DNA from: MFD04580-c1 sp963702995
GTDB taxonomy: Bacteria; Planctomycetota; Phycisphaerae; Tepidisphaerales; Tepidisphaeraceae
DNA: 64,000 nucleotides
NCBI GenBank assembly: GCA_963702995.1
Contig: OY969783.1
Location: 2,728,001 to 2,792,000, forward strand
Reading direction: 5' to 3'
Made by a program: the position numbers and the translations under genes. The notes under the pieces are model-generated. The model saw only the letters and a program-made list of their open reading frames with translations, ran no database searches and was not told the DNA's origin. This document shows positions 18,018-27,282 of this stretch, in pieces; positions within the stretch are counted from its first letter, which is position 1; every line of letters begins with the position of its first letter.

Positions 18018-20385
18018 TCAGAGCGGTTCTCCGGTACGGAAGCGGGTGAGCCTCCGAGTGATTTCAGCCACACGCGCCTCGGGGAGCCGCTTGTTCTCCT
18101 CCTTCGAGAGCTGCGCGTTGTACCAGAGTGCCTTCTCGTATTGCCCCGCGGCCGCTTTCGCATCACCAAACTGTTCAAGCGCTTTCGCAAACGCGAGCCG
18201 CGCCTCGACGTTGTTCGGGTCGAGCCGGAGTGCGGCGTCGAAGTCGTTTCGGACCAGGGCCTGCGCTTCCGATTTCTGCGCGATAAGCGACGGCGTTGTC
18301 GCCCGGGACGCAATCACCGGAAGGAGGATGTCGGTGTAGAGCCGTGCTCTGGCCAGACGATAGGTGGCCGAGGAGGGATCGACGGCGATCGCTCGATCCA
18401 AAGCTGGACGAGCCGAGCCAGGGTCGCGCGTCATCTCGTCTGCCTGTGCTTCCTGAAAGGCGTAGTCCGCGTTGTATCGCACGACTGAACCGGCATCGTG
18501 GTAGTCGCGAGCGGCGATCGCGGCATGGTCCGCGGCGGCGTTGCGAGCCTCCGGCGTGCCCGCCCGTGACAGCTCGACAGCCATTCGGAATTCCTCGTGC
18601 CCGTTCTGTGCATCGCCTTCGGCCGCGGCAACGGGGATCACCACTGCGGCGGCGATCACCAGCCAACCGATAGCGCCCGCCGCGAGCGTGGCGTACTCGG
18701 TCCAGCGCCTCCGGCGCTGAACCGACGTGGCCGCCGGATCACGCAGGCTGACGCCCCAAACGGCGCCAGCGAGCAGCGCCACAACCGTCATTGGCCCCGG
18801 TTCAAAGAGGGAGAAATCCACAAGATTGTGGGCCATGAACAGGGCAAGGGCGACGCACATGGCCCGAAAGACCCACGGGCAGTCGCGACGTTCGAGACAG
18901 GCGCCGCCCGCCCGCATGGCGCCAAGCAGCAGGCCGCCCGCAAGGCCGACCCCAAACACGACGCGCTTGATCCCCTCGAAGACCAAAAATGCGCTTTGAG
19001 CCTGCCAGTCGAAGCTGATCAATACACTCAGGAGCATGCCGGCCGCCGCCAGGGTCAGAAGCGGCAGAGCCTCTCGCTTCCCCGGCGACGCCAGTGAATC
19101 GGCCGTTCCGGCCCCGCTCGTTGGCTTAGTCTTGTGCTGGGTGACCTCCCAGACCCATCGTGCCAACCAGGCGACGAGGAAACCCCCGCCGACGATGCCG
19201 AGTTCGACGAACGCGCGGACCAGGAAATTGTGCGGGTCGCGGATTTCCTCCGGTGCAACCGGCAGGCGATAGGCAAGGTACTGGGCGCCGAAATTATCCC
19301 AGCCGACACCGATGAAGGGGTGCGCTTTGAACAGGCGTGCCGACGCAACCCAATAGTTCCACCGGAACGCCATGCTGTCGGTCGGCAGCGTGCCATGGGC
19401 GATGCCGTGACCGACGACGGCGGCGATCCCCAACAGGAACAACCCCACGCCCATGAAGTAGGCCCGTCGGCCGAGCTGTGCCAGTCGTGCGCCAAAGTGG
19501 GCGAGGCCCCAGAGGGCGGCCGCTCCGATCACGGGTGTCAGGTAGGCGGCTTTGCTCTGGGTCAGGCGAATCAAGATCGCGAACAGTGGGAACGAGCCGA
19601 CGACCGGCATAACCCACGCCCAGCCCTCCCCATCCGCCCGGCGCTGCATCGCCACGCCAAACGACGTCACACCCAGGAGGACAAGCAGGGCCGCATAGGT
19701 ATTGGTCGATACGCTGAAGCCTGTCGGCGCCCCGCTCTCCACGTTTTTCTGCAACTGCTCGGCATCCCGCGAACCGGGCTCTTTATTGAGCGAACGAAGC
19801 ATCTGCTCGGTGTGCTCGTGCGCAAAATCGCGCAGCTCCGGCAGGTCGATCCGCCACCACCAGAGCCCGTGCAGCAGCAGAAGGAAAAAGATGCCCAGCG
19901 TGGCGGCCGCAACGATCCGGAGTCGGCCCCAGGTGCGGACGAGCTGCCCCGTTGAGGCGAGGAATACCAGGGCCGACGCCACGTGGGCGCCGCTCACAAC
20001 GGCCGCGAATTTGTCGGCCGCCCAGAGCGGGCTGACCATGAGCCAGCCGATGAGCAGCCCGAGCGGCAGCATCGCCCACGAGCGACGGATGCGAAAGGAA
20101 GGATCGATCGCCTGCCGGAGCAGCGCCAGCAGGCCCGGCACGCACAACAGAAGATCGAGGAGCAGGCCCTGCGCGGCCGGGCGTCTGCGGGACGTGCTCG
20201 GGCCCGAAATCGCTGACGAGCGAAGGGCGCAGCGTCTCGGCCATCGTGGCCCGGGCGATCACCAGGCAAAGGGAGAGCCAGAACGCGGCCGTCGTGCAGA
20301 GCGCGCCCACCCCCCCGCGATCCCGCGGCCGCGCGAATACCGCGACGGGCGGGACGGGCCGGCGTTTGGAGGCGATCCGAGTCAT
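18018..20385 (-). CDS. O-antigen ligase family membrane protein with C-terminal TPRs (one frameshift)
   Basis: Wzy/WaaL-type integral membrane protein. The frame starting at ATG 20385 (MTRIASKRRPVPPVAVFARP) runs into the main frame once one extra G near 20175 is removed, joining GRA to GLLLDLLLCVPGLLALLRQ; repaired length 788. Around ten hydrophobic segments precede the signature region RWNYWVASARLFKAHPFIGV GWDNFG and EEIRDPHNFLVRAFVELGIV, the large periplasmic loop where ligases act on lipid-linked glycan. The C-terminal ~180 residues are TPR-like (AFQEAQADEMTRDPGSARPA, FDAALRLDPNNVEARLAFAK). It neighbours a WecA-type initiator and a NeuD-type acyltransferase, indicating surface polysaccharide assembly. 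Confidence 0.8.
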
Positions 20386-20419
20386 GAGCGTTCCGGCGTC
20401 GTACTCACAGGTCGCCGCC

Positions 20420-20576
20420 CACTGGGCCACTTCATCCAAATCAGAAAATGCGCCCGCGGACCAAAGCGCCGCCGGTGCCCTCGCCGGCGGTGTCGCCGAT
20501 TGGAGAAAAGGCCCGCCGGTGAGGGCACCGGCGGCACGGCCACACGCGCGCAAACTTGCCGCAGACGGTCCACTAC
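20420..20576 (+). repeat. palindromic repeat family A, copy 1
   Basis: Core GCCGCCGGTGCCCTCGCCGG and its complement CCGGTGAGGGCACCGGC flank ~35 variable bases. The outer arms also match other copies: left CACTGGGCCACTTCATCC, right GACGGTCCACTAC. It fills the gap between two polysaccharide genes. Confidence 0.75.
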
Positions 20577-20586
20577 TCGCCGCTGG

Positions 20587-21853
20587 CTAACGGCTCTCCG
20601 AGAGCCGTCCGCCGCAGAGCCACCGCGTCGCGCGTTTCCGATTCGTCCGCCTCGAGCCGCTCCACCGAGCCTGGCGAAGGGGTCGCGATCTCATTCGTTG
20701 AAGGGAAGGCGCCAGACGCTTCAGCCCCGCCGACGGGCGCACCGGGTGTTGCTCGAGCAAAGCGACGACGCCCAAGACGAGCAGCGTCTGCCCGAAGATC
20801 AGCATCGCAAGGTAGGTGGAATGGACGTGCGGCAGAATGATCGCCGCCACCGCCGTTGCCGCCGTGACGAGATAGAGGCAGAGAACGGCGGTCCGCTTCG
20901 ACATCCCTCGTGCCACCAGCCGATGGCTGAAGTGATTCGTATCGCCGACGAAGGGGCTCTTCCCGTTCATGATCCGAATCGTGCTGACGACAATCAGGTC
21001 ATACAAAGGCAACGCCAGCACGATCACGGGCACGAAGACTGAGTACCACCCGGCCCCGAGTGACACGCCAGGCTCAAGGTAGGTCGTCCGGATAGTCAGC
21101 ACGCCCAGGACCAGGCCGATCACCAGGCTGCCGCTGTCCCCCATAAAAATGCTGGCTGGAGCGAAGTTGAACCAGAGGAAACCGAGCAGGGCGCCGAGCA
21201 ACAGGGACAGGGATGCCGCGACGAACCATTGTCCGATGGAGGCGGCCGTCGCGAAGAAGGCGGCGGTGCAGACGGCCGCAACACCGGCCGACAAGCCGTC
21301 CATGTTGTCAAGGAAGTTGAATGCGTTCGTGATCCCGGCAATCCAGAGAACCGACAACGCGATCGACAGCACGCCGTGCATGTGAAGCTGGTCGTCGAGT
21401 GCGGTCAGCGCCCAGAGCGGGCGGAACGGCGTCACCAGCGCCGTGATGATCCCGATCTGCACGAACAGTTTAAGGAAGGGCCCCATCGCTTTACGGTCGT
21501 CCGCCAGCCCCAGCACGTGCGTCGCCAGCATCGCCCCGAGCAGGGACAAGGCGAGGGGCGTCTGCTGGCGTGCCCCCCGCCAGTACGCGGCGTCGAAGTG
21601 AGTGCCGCCCGCGGTTTTCGGCCCGTCCGACGGCTCGACCGCGTTGACCACAATCAACCCGGCCGCCATGGGAAGGGTAAAACCGAGAAAGATGGCGATC
21701 CCGCCGCCCAGCGCGATCGGCTTGCGATGAATCTTCCGGTGGCCTGGCTTATCAACGAAGTTGAACCGAGGCGCAAGCCGTCTCACCAGGGCCGTCCCGG
21801 TGAACGCGATTGCAAAGCTGACGAGCGCGAGGCTCGAAGACGGCGAGCAGCAT
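20587..21853 (-). CDS. WecA/TagO-type undecaprenyl-phosphate sugar-1-phosphate transferase (one frameshift)
   Basis: Polytopic glycosyltransferase family 4 enzyme that starts lipid-linked glycan synthesis. Motifs: HRKIHRKPIALGGGIAIFLG, the catalytic GLADDRKAMGP, NAFNFLDNMDGLSAG, IFMGDSGSLVIG, and the C-terminal GDTNHFSHRLVARGMS. The main frame has no good start of its own. Removing one G at about 21835 connects it to ATG 21853, giving MLLAVFSLALVSFAIAFTG, a natural first transmembrane helix, and 421 residues. GGGA lies about 9 bases upstream of that ATG. The last ~45 residues form a basic tail. Works with the O-antigen ligase next door. Confidence 0.85.
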
Positions 21854-22025
21854 GTACGAGGGTCCCAGAAGGCCCAAGCGAGGCGGTCACTCCAACGACG
21901 GCGCCCCGACGCCGGGGGAACGACGGCGGCGGCGCGTTGGCCCCTCCGCCACATCGAGCGCCCGGGCTTTTGAATAAGCGAACGAGCCCGAATTGTCACG
22001 CGAGCGCGTGAGAGAGATGAGCCGA

Positions 22026-22211
22026 TCAATGCGGGAGGCGGACCTGCAAAAAGTGGATGTGGTCGTCGATCTCCTGAATCTGGCGATTCAGAACGCGACG
22101 ATCCTGGGCCGAATGGACATGCTCGATTCGCCGTCGAATGTCCCTGGCTTCGATTTCGAGCCGCTCGATCTCCTCGATCGTTTCGGACTCGGGGTTGTAC
22201 ACCTGACTCAT
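22026..22211 (-). CDS. small coiled-coil protein
   Basis: 61 residues, ATG at 22211 preceded by GGAGGAAC at 8 bases, a strong ribosome binding site. The product is one long charged helix pair: ETIEEIERLEIEARDIRRRI and RQIQEIDDHIHFLQVRLPH. No signal peptide or membrane segment. Family unknown; a regulatory or scaffolding role is possible. It lies between the WecA-type and NeuD-type genes on the same strand. Confidence 0.65.
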   Translation of the reverse strand: MSQVYNPESETIEEIERLEIEARDIRRRIEHVHSAQDRRVLNRQIQEIDDHIHFLQVRLPH

Positions 22212-22262
22212 TCTCGTTCCTCCGTGTGCCAGACTATATCACGACAACTTGCGGCGGACCAT

Positions 22263-22961
22263 TCAGGGGGTGCCAAGTCTTGCTGTGGTTCCTGTTAGGG
22301 GCTGGCCCAGAGCGGTAACTGCGGTGTCGGGCACGACTTTGATCACGCGCGCGGGGACGCCGACTGCCGTGGCGCCCGCCGGAATATCCACAATAACGAC
22401 CGCTCCCGCCCCGACCGTCGCCCATTCCCCGATCGCCAGGCACTGAATCACATTCGCACCGAGCCCAACAAATGCGCCCCGCCCGACCCGGACTCGCCCC
22501 GCAAGATGTGTTCCGGGACAGACATGGGCGCCTTCCATCACATGACATTCGTGGTCAACGATCGCGGAAGTGTTCACGATCACCGAATCCTCCACCCGCG
22601 CTTCGGCACAGATGACCGCATTCGCGGCGATCACCACGTTTAATCCCAGGGCGGCCGTCGGGGAGACGGTGGCGCGGGGGTGAACGGCGTTCACCAGTTC
22701 GAATCCGTGATCGGTAAGCAGGGCCGCATACTGGATACGAGCCCGGTTGTCGCCGATCGCCACGATGGCGGCCGCCACGCCCTGGCGGCGAAGTCGAGGC
22801 AGCAGGTTCGCCGGCCCGAGGACCGGAAGGCCGCCGCAGGCGGTGCCGGCGAGGGCGGGATCGGCGTCGATAAACCCGATCGGTTCCACGCTCGCGGCGG
22901 CGCGCAGGATGTCGAGCACCACCTTCCCGTGGCCACCGGCGCCGACGATCACAACTTGCAT
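22263..22961 (-). CDS. NeuD/PglD-type sugar O- or N-acyltransferase
   Basis: 232 residues. Rossmann-like N terminus MQVVIVGAGGHGKVVLDILR, then GFIDADPALAG and IGDNRARIQYAA, followed by a left-handed beta-helix of hexapeptide repeats (~95-215: VIAANAVICAEARVEDSVIV, IVDHECHVMEGAHVCPG with the catalytic His, GRGAFVGLGANV, GAGAVVIVDIPAGATAVGVP). This matches the PglD/NeuD group that acetylates nucleotide-activated amino or sialic-type sugars using acetyl-CoA. Its place beside glycan-assembly genes supports a role in surface polysaccharide modification. Confidence 0.88.
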   Translation of the reverse strand: MQVVIVGAGGHGKVVLDILRAAASVEPIGFIDADPALAGTACGGLPVLGPANLLPRLRRQGVAAAIVAIGDNRARIQYAALLTDHGFELVNAVHPRATVSPTAALGLNVVIAANAVICAEARVEDSVIVNTSAIVDHECHVMEGAHVCPGTHLAGRVRVGRGAFVGLGANVIQCLAIGEWATVGAGAVVIVDIPAGATAVGVPARVIKVVPDTAVTALGQPLTGTTARLGTP

Positions 22962-23286
22962 TTCGGCCTCCCAAGCCCAGTTTGACTTCGGCAGAAGTCG
23001 CGACGCCAGTGTCGCGCAAAGCGGCCGCGGGCAATACCTCTATGTTATCGGACGAGCCGGCGGACTGGCACGAGCGGCATCCGATTGGGCGGCCTGCGCG
23101 GGGATTAACGGCTGGTTCAAGATTGTCGGTCGATCGGATCGGGGTATAATCCCGGCCCAACCGATGGGGTCGTCATTTCGCCGGCCTCGCGGCTCATCGG
23201 AAGCGGATGGACGGCTTCCCCGACGAGCGCAAATCGAATCGGTCTTTAGACGCCGCGACCCGTCCCTACCCGTGCTGGAGGCACAC

Positions 23287-23726
23287 ATGGCAGATGGCAA
23301 CCCGGGCAACCAGGAATTTCCCACGATCCTCGGCGCAGATGCCGATTTCAAAGGCGAACTGAAGTTCGAGAAGGGCATGCGACTGATGGGCCGGTTCGAG
23401 GGGAAAGTCACCACCCCGGGGCGTATTCACGTCGCGAAAGAAGCCCACATGCAGGCGGACGTCGAGGCCGGCGGGATCGTCGTCGAGGGCGAGGTCATGG
23501 GGAACCTCTCGGCGAACGATCGAATCGAGTTGAAAAACAGCGCTCGTTACGAAGGTGACCTTCGCGCCAGCAAGCTTGTCGTTGACGAGGGGGCAATCTT
23601 CAGCGGGCACGTCAGCGTCGGCCCGACCACGCGAAGAACATCGGACCGGTCACCAACCGCCTCGAAAAAGAAAAGAAGCCCGGCGCCCTCCCCGGCCCCG
23701 TCGTTCAGGGGCAGCCCCTGAAATAA
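23287..23726 (+). CDS. bactofilin (one frameshift near the C terminus)
   Basis: ATG at 23287 with GGAG seven bases upstream. The beta-helical bactofilin core is clear: ADADFKGELKFEKGMRLMGR, EGKVTTPGRIHVAKEAHMQA, GGIVVEGEVMGNLSANDRIE, YEGDLRASKLVVDEGAIFSG. Bactofilins self-assemble into cytoskeletal filaments. After VGP the annotated frame becomes Arg/Ser-rich. The alternative frame gives AKNIGPVTNRLEKEKKPGAL ending at 23726, so one base is missing near 23625. Repaired length 146. A second bactofilin lies 420 bp downstream, beyond a tandem hairpin array. Confidence 0.88.
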
Positions 23727-23754
23727 CGAAGGCGATGAATTTAAGGATGAAGGC

Positions 23755-24130
23755 GTCGAATCTAAGGATGAAGGCGGAAGGTGAAGGATGAAGTGAGGAG
23801 AACAATTCGCTTTCTTCATCCTTCACCTTCATCCCTCATCCTTTCCTCGTCGAATCTAAGGATGAAGGCGGAAGGTGAAGGATAAAGTGAGGAGAACAAT
23901 TCGCTTTCTTCATCCTTCACCTTCATCCCTCATCCTTTCCTCGTTGAATCCAAAGATGAAGGCGGAAGGTGAAGGATGAAGTGAGGAGAACAATTCGCTT
24001 TCTTCATCCTTCACATTCATCCCTCATCCTTTCCTCGTTGAATCCAAGGATGAAGGCGGAAGGTGAAGGATGAAGTGAGGAGAACAATTCGCTTTCTTCA
24101 TCCTTCACATTCATCCTTCATCCTTCACCC
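23755..24130 (+). repeat. four tandem 94-bp units, each a hairpin
   Basis: Unit starts (G-T-Y-G-A-A-T-C-Y) at 23755, 23849, 23943 and 24037 are exactly 94 bases apart; the units differ at few positions. Inside each, GGTGAAGGATGAA pairs with TTCATCCTTCACC around a GTGAGGAGAACAATTCGC centre, so the array would fold into four successive hairpins in RNA or single-stranded DNA. It separates two bactofilin genes on the same strand. Confidence 0.85.
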
Positions 24131-24146
24131 TTTGCTCTCCCTCCCA

Positions 24147-24572
24147 ATGCAGCCCAAAGACCGCACCATCCCGTCGCTCATGGAGGACATGGCAAGCGTC
24201 ACCTGCATCCACTGCAACAAGGTGCAGGAGGTGGGGCGGAAGGCGCTAACGGTCACGTGCAAGCATTGCTACAAGCCGCTCAACCTGAAAGACCTGGTCT
24301 TTTCGAGGTACGAGGCGCGGCGAGTGATCGAGACGGTCGGGATCGTCACGGTGGAGAAGAAAGGGAACGTTGTCGCAGACAAGATCGTCTGCGGCGGGCT
24401 GATCGTCCGGGGCAAGGTCAAAGGGGCGATCGCCAGCCGCGGGCCGGTCCTCGTTGGGCCGGAAGCCGATCTCATTGGCGACGTCACCGCTCCGACGATG
24501 GCCGTCGGCGCTGGCGCGGTGCTGGAGGGGCATTACTCGGTTGGCAAGAAGTCGCCCCTTGATCCGGTGTGA
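24147..24572 (+). CDS. bactofilin-like protein with N-terminal zinc ribbon
   Basis: About 141 residues. Two CxxC pairs at the N terminus (CIHCNKVQEVGRK, then VTCKHCYKPLNLKDL) look like a zinc ribbon. They are followed by a bactofilin-type beta-helix (ETVGIVTVEKKGNVVADKIV, GGLIVRGKVKGAIASRGPVL, DLIGDVTAPTMAVGAGAVLE GHYSVG). The start is uncertain: ATG 24147 lies right after the hairpin array with no ribosome site, while ATG 24189 has GGAGG close upstream. Pairs with the canonical bactofilin at 23287 and may tether the filament to nucleic acid or protein through the ribbon. Confidence 0.75.
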   Translation: MQPKDRTIPSLMEDMASVTCIHCNKVQEVGRKALTVTCKHCYKPLNLKDLVFSRYEARRVIETVGIVTVEKKGNVVADKIVCGGLIVRGKVKGAIASRGPVLVGPEADLIGDVTAPTMAVGAGAVLEGHYSVGKKSPLDPV

Positions 24573-24960
24573 CCCGGGGCCCATGCACGGTTGCAGGCGC
24601 ACTCGCTATGTCATTGCTGTTCGTCACCGCGGAAACCGAACATCGGAGGGTCAAGGCCTGTGACTCTCGCTTGAGCGCCCGGGCGCGGATCAGGGATGTG
24701 AGGGGTACTTCTTTCTTCGTCCGCTCTTGGCGTTTTTGACTTGGCGTTCTTGGCGTCTGGGCGTTCACTCGTCCTTGCTGAAGACGAAGTGAACGCCTAG
24801 ACGCCAAGGACGCCAAGGGAAGAACGCCGAGGAATTAGAAAGGTCGGGCGGGAAGCTCCCTTTCGGGGTGATCGCTTGTGCCATGCGCGTGCCCTGTGTC
24901 AGGCAGTAATTCCGACAGAAGTTTGACCATACCCACGCCGAATCAAGGCGTCGTCGTGCT
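24573..24960. other. intergenic gap holding repeat D
   Basis: No gene. Most of it is the inverted repeat at 24722-24832. Confidence 0.5.
24722..24832. repeat. inverted repeat family D, copy 2
   Basis: CTCTTGGCG...ACTTGGCGTTCTTGGCG...GGGCGTTCACT pairs with AGTGAACGCCTAGACGCCAA GGACGCC, arms of ~48 bases around a ~12-base loop. Same family as 6551-6722. Confidence 0.8.
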
Positions 24961-24989
24961 TTGCATTCGACAATCGGTTGCGGTAGACC
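24961..24989 (+). promoter_or_regulatory. predicted promoter of guaA, leaderless arrangement
   Basis: TTGCAT (24961-24966), 17-base spacer, TAGACC (24984-24989), then only six bases to the ATG at 24996. No Shine-Dalgarno is present. Same geometry as the miaE and sdhB promoters. Confidence 0.5.
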
Positions 24990-24995
24990 TTCGGG

Positions 24996-26546
24996 ATGCA
25001 GCGTGACGAAGTCATCCCGATCCTCGATTTTGGCTCCCAGTACGCCCAGCTCATCGCCCGCCGCGTGCGGGAAAAGGGCGTCTACAGCGAACTGGCCCGG
25101 CCCGATATCCCCTTTGAAGACCTTGAAAAAATGAACGCCGAAAGGAATCATCCTTACCGGCGGCCCCAGCAGCGTCTATGAGCCCAACGCCCCGCGGTGC
25201 GACCCCCGAATCTTCGACCTGGGCGTGCCGGTCCTGGGCATCTGCTACGGCATGCAACTGGGCGCACAAATCCTCGGCGGGATGGTCAGGCCCGCCAAGG
25301 CCCGCGAATACGGCCGCGCCAAGCTCCAGGTCACCGCCAAGGATGCCCTGACCCATGGCCTGCCGGAAGAGACAACCGTCTGGATGAGCCACGGCGATCA
25401 GGTGCATGAGCTTCCCGACGACTTCATCCCACTCGCCACCACGCCCACCTGCCCCTTCGCCGCGACCCGCCACCGCACGCGGCCGTTCTACGGCGTGCAG
25501 TTCCACCCCGAAGTCACCCACACCCCGCGCGGCGATGTCATCTTCCAGAATTTCCTCTACGAGATCTGCCGCTGCACCGGCCAGTGGACCATGGGGAACT
25601 TCGTCGAGCAGACGACCGCGCGGCATTCGCGAGCAGGTGGGCGCCGCGAAGGTGATCTGCGGCCTGTCGGGCGGGGTGGATTCGTCGGTCGTCGGCCGCC
25701 TTGCTGCACAAGGCGATCGGCGAGCAGCTCGTCTGCATCTTCGTCGACAACGGCCTGCTTCGAAAAAAGGAGCGGACGTTGGTCGAGACGACGTTCCGCG
25801 ACCATTTCCAGATCAACCTGATCACCCATGACGCGACCGAAGCACTTCCTCTCCGAGTTGAAGGGCGTCACCGACCCGCAGCAGAAGCGGAAAATCATCG
25901 GCAGGGAGTTCATCGAAGCCTTCAAGCGCGAGGCGGCCGGCATCGCCGGTGCCCAATTACCTGGCCCAGGGGACGCTCTACCCCGATGTGATCGAATCGG
26001 GCCACGGTTACGCGGGGACGGCCGCCAACATCAAGCTGCACCACAACGTTGGCGGCCTGCCGGAGCAGCTTGGCTTCGAACTGGTCGAGCCGCTGCGGGA
26101 ATTGTTCAAGGACGAGGTCCGCAAAGTCGGCGAGGTGCTGGGCCTGCCCGAGCAGATCGTCTGGCGCCACCCGTTCCCCGGCCCCGGCCTGGCGGTGCGG
26201 GTCATCGGCGAGGTGACGCCCGAGCGCCTGCGGGTGCTCCGCGACGCCGACGAGATCGTTTTGGAAGAGCTGGTGGCGAACAATTTGTACCGAAAGACCG
26301 CGCAGGTCTTCGCGGTCCTGCTGCCGATCGGCACGGTGGGGGTAATGGGTGACGCCCGCAGCTACGACAGCGTAATCGCCATCCGCGCCGTCGAAAGCCA
26401 GGACTTCATGACCGCCGACTGGTCGCGCATCCCGTTCGACGTGCTGGCGACGATGAGCAACCGGATCATCAATGAAGTGCGCGGCGTGAACCGGGTGGTG
26501 TACGATATTTCAGTCCAAGCCGCCGGCTACCATTGAGTGGGAATGA
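24996..26546 (+). CDS. guaA: GMP synthase, glutamine-hydrolysing (six single-base insertions)
   Basis: Converts XMP to GMP. N-terminal glutaminase: ILDFGSQYAQLIARRVRE, GGPSSVYEPNAP, GICYGMQLGAQ (nucleophile Cys), QFHPEVTHT. ATP-pyrophosphatase: ICGLSGGVDSSVV P-loop, VDNGLLRKKE. C-terminal dimerisation part: PNYLAQGTLYPDVIESGHGY, RHPFPGPGLAVR, SKPPATIEWE. These pieces lie in successive frames; the breaks are near 25140, 25618, 25690, 25833, 25948 and 26512. Each is cured by deleting one G, and the repaired gene is 1545 bases (514 residues), the normal GuaA size. All motifs are intact. I read this as an essential gene with consensus errors. Confidence 0.9.
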
Positions 26547-26974
26547 GCTCGCTGGTTACGAGTCGGACGTGGCTGGCGGTTCGCAGCCCATCTTATTCGT
26601 TGCCATGGAGAATCCAAGTTGGATGGGTCCGATGTCAGTCGGTGCTTGCGGGGCCGTATGCCACCTGTGAATGAATGACCATGAGTACAGTGAAATCGCA
26701 CATGGCGAGTCGTATGAGAACGCACTTGCCGGTTACAAGTCGCACAGGACGGGCTTCGAAAACCTTTGGCGACTTGAGCGGGAAGGCCAGATGATTGGGT
26801 TCATGTCGTCCATTTCGCCGGCTATGAGAGCATGGTAGGGATCCGGCAAAAGGGCGGAGGACGAGGAATGAGGAAGGCGGCAGACGAGCGGCCTGGAAAT
26901 TTTGTGAGCTCAAGCAGGAGAAGTCTTCTGTCGCATTCCGTGCCCATTGAACAGGCGTCGGCCCGGCTTGGTGA
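26547..26974. other. intergenic, no gene seen
   Basis: Short scattered frames only. The part after ~26975 holds the membrane-protein fragment listed next. Confidence 0.4.
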
Positions 26975-27175
26975 ACTGATCGGGATGCTGAAGCCCTTCG
27001 GCGACTGTGGCTTGCGATCTACGCCTTTGTCGGCATCCAGTTCGGATGGCTCCTGCGGCCGTTCATCGGCGCACCAAACCTCCCGGTCGCCTTCATCCGG
27101 CCGGATAGCTGGGGGAACGCTTACGTCCAGGTCGTACACACAGTCAGTCTCGCCTTCAGGGGCCATGGGCACTAA
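26975..27175 (+). pseudogene. C-terminal fragment of a multi-pass membrane protein
   Basis: Frame ending TAA at 27173-27175 reads LRRLWLAIYAFVGIQFGWLL then RPFIGAPNLPVAFIRPDSWG NAYVQVV. This resembles the last transmembrane helix and tail of bacterial multi-pass proteins often labelled actin-binding WH2. No start or upstream body is present in frame, so it is a truncated remnant. Confidence 0.5.
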
Positions 27176-27282
27176 ACGAACGTGCCGCAACTGCCCAAGT
27201 CTCTTCTGTTTTCCTCCGCGGGGGCCCGGTTAGCATGTTTCCGCCGAAGAAGGGCCGAAGCGGCTTTGCGCGGCGATCCCAC

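Noticed and set aside
23755..24130. Tandem repeats as a possible CRISPR array
   Set aside because: Units are 94 bases and contiguous, with no unique spacers between shorter repeats, and no cas genes are near.
24996..26546. Programmed frameshifting in guaA
   Set aside because: Six shifts without slippery sites or stimulatory structures are implausible; a consensus error explains all of them.
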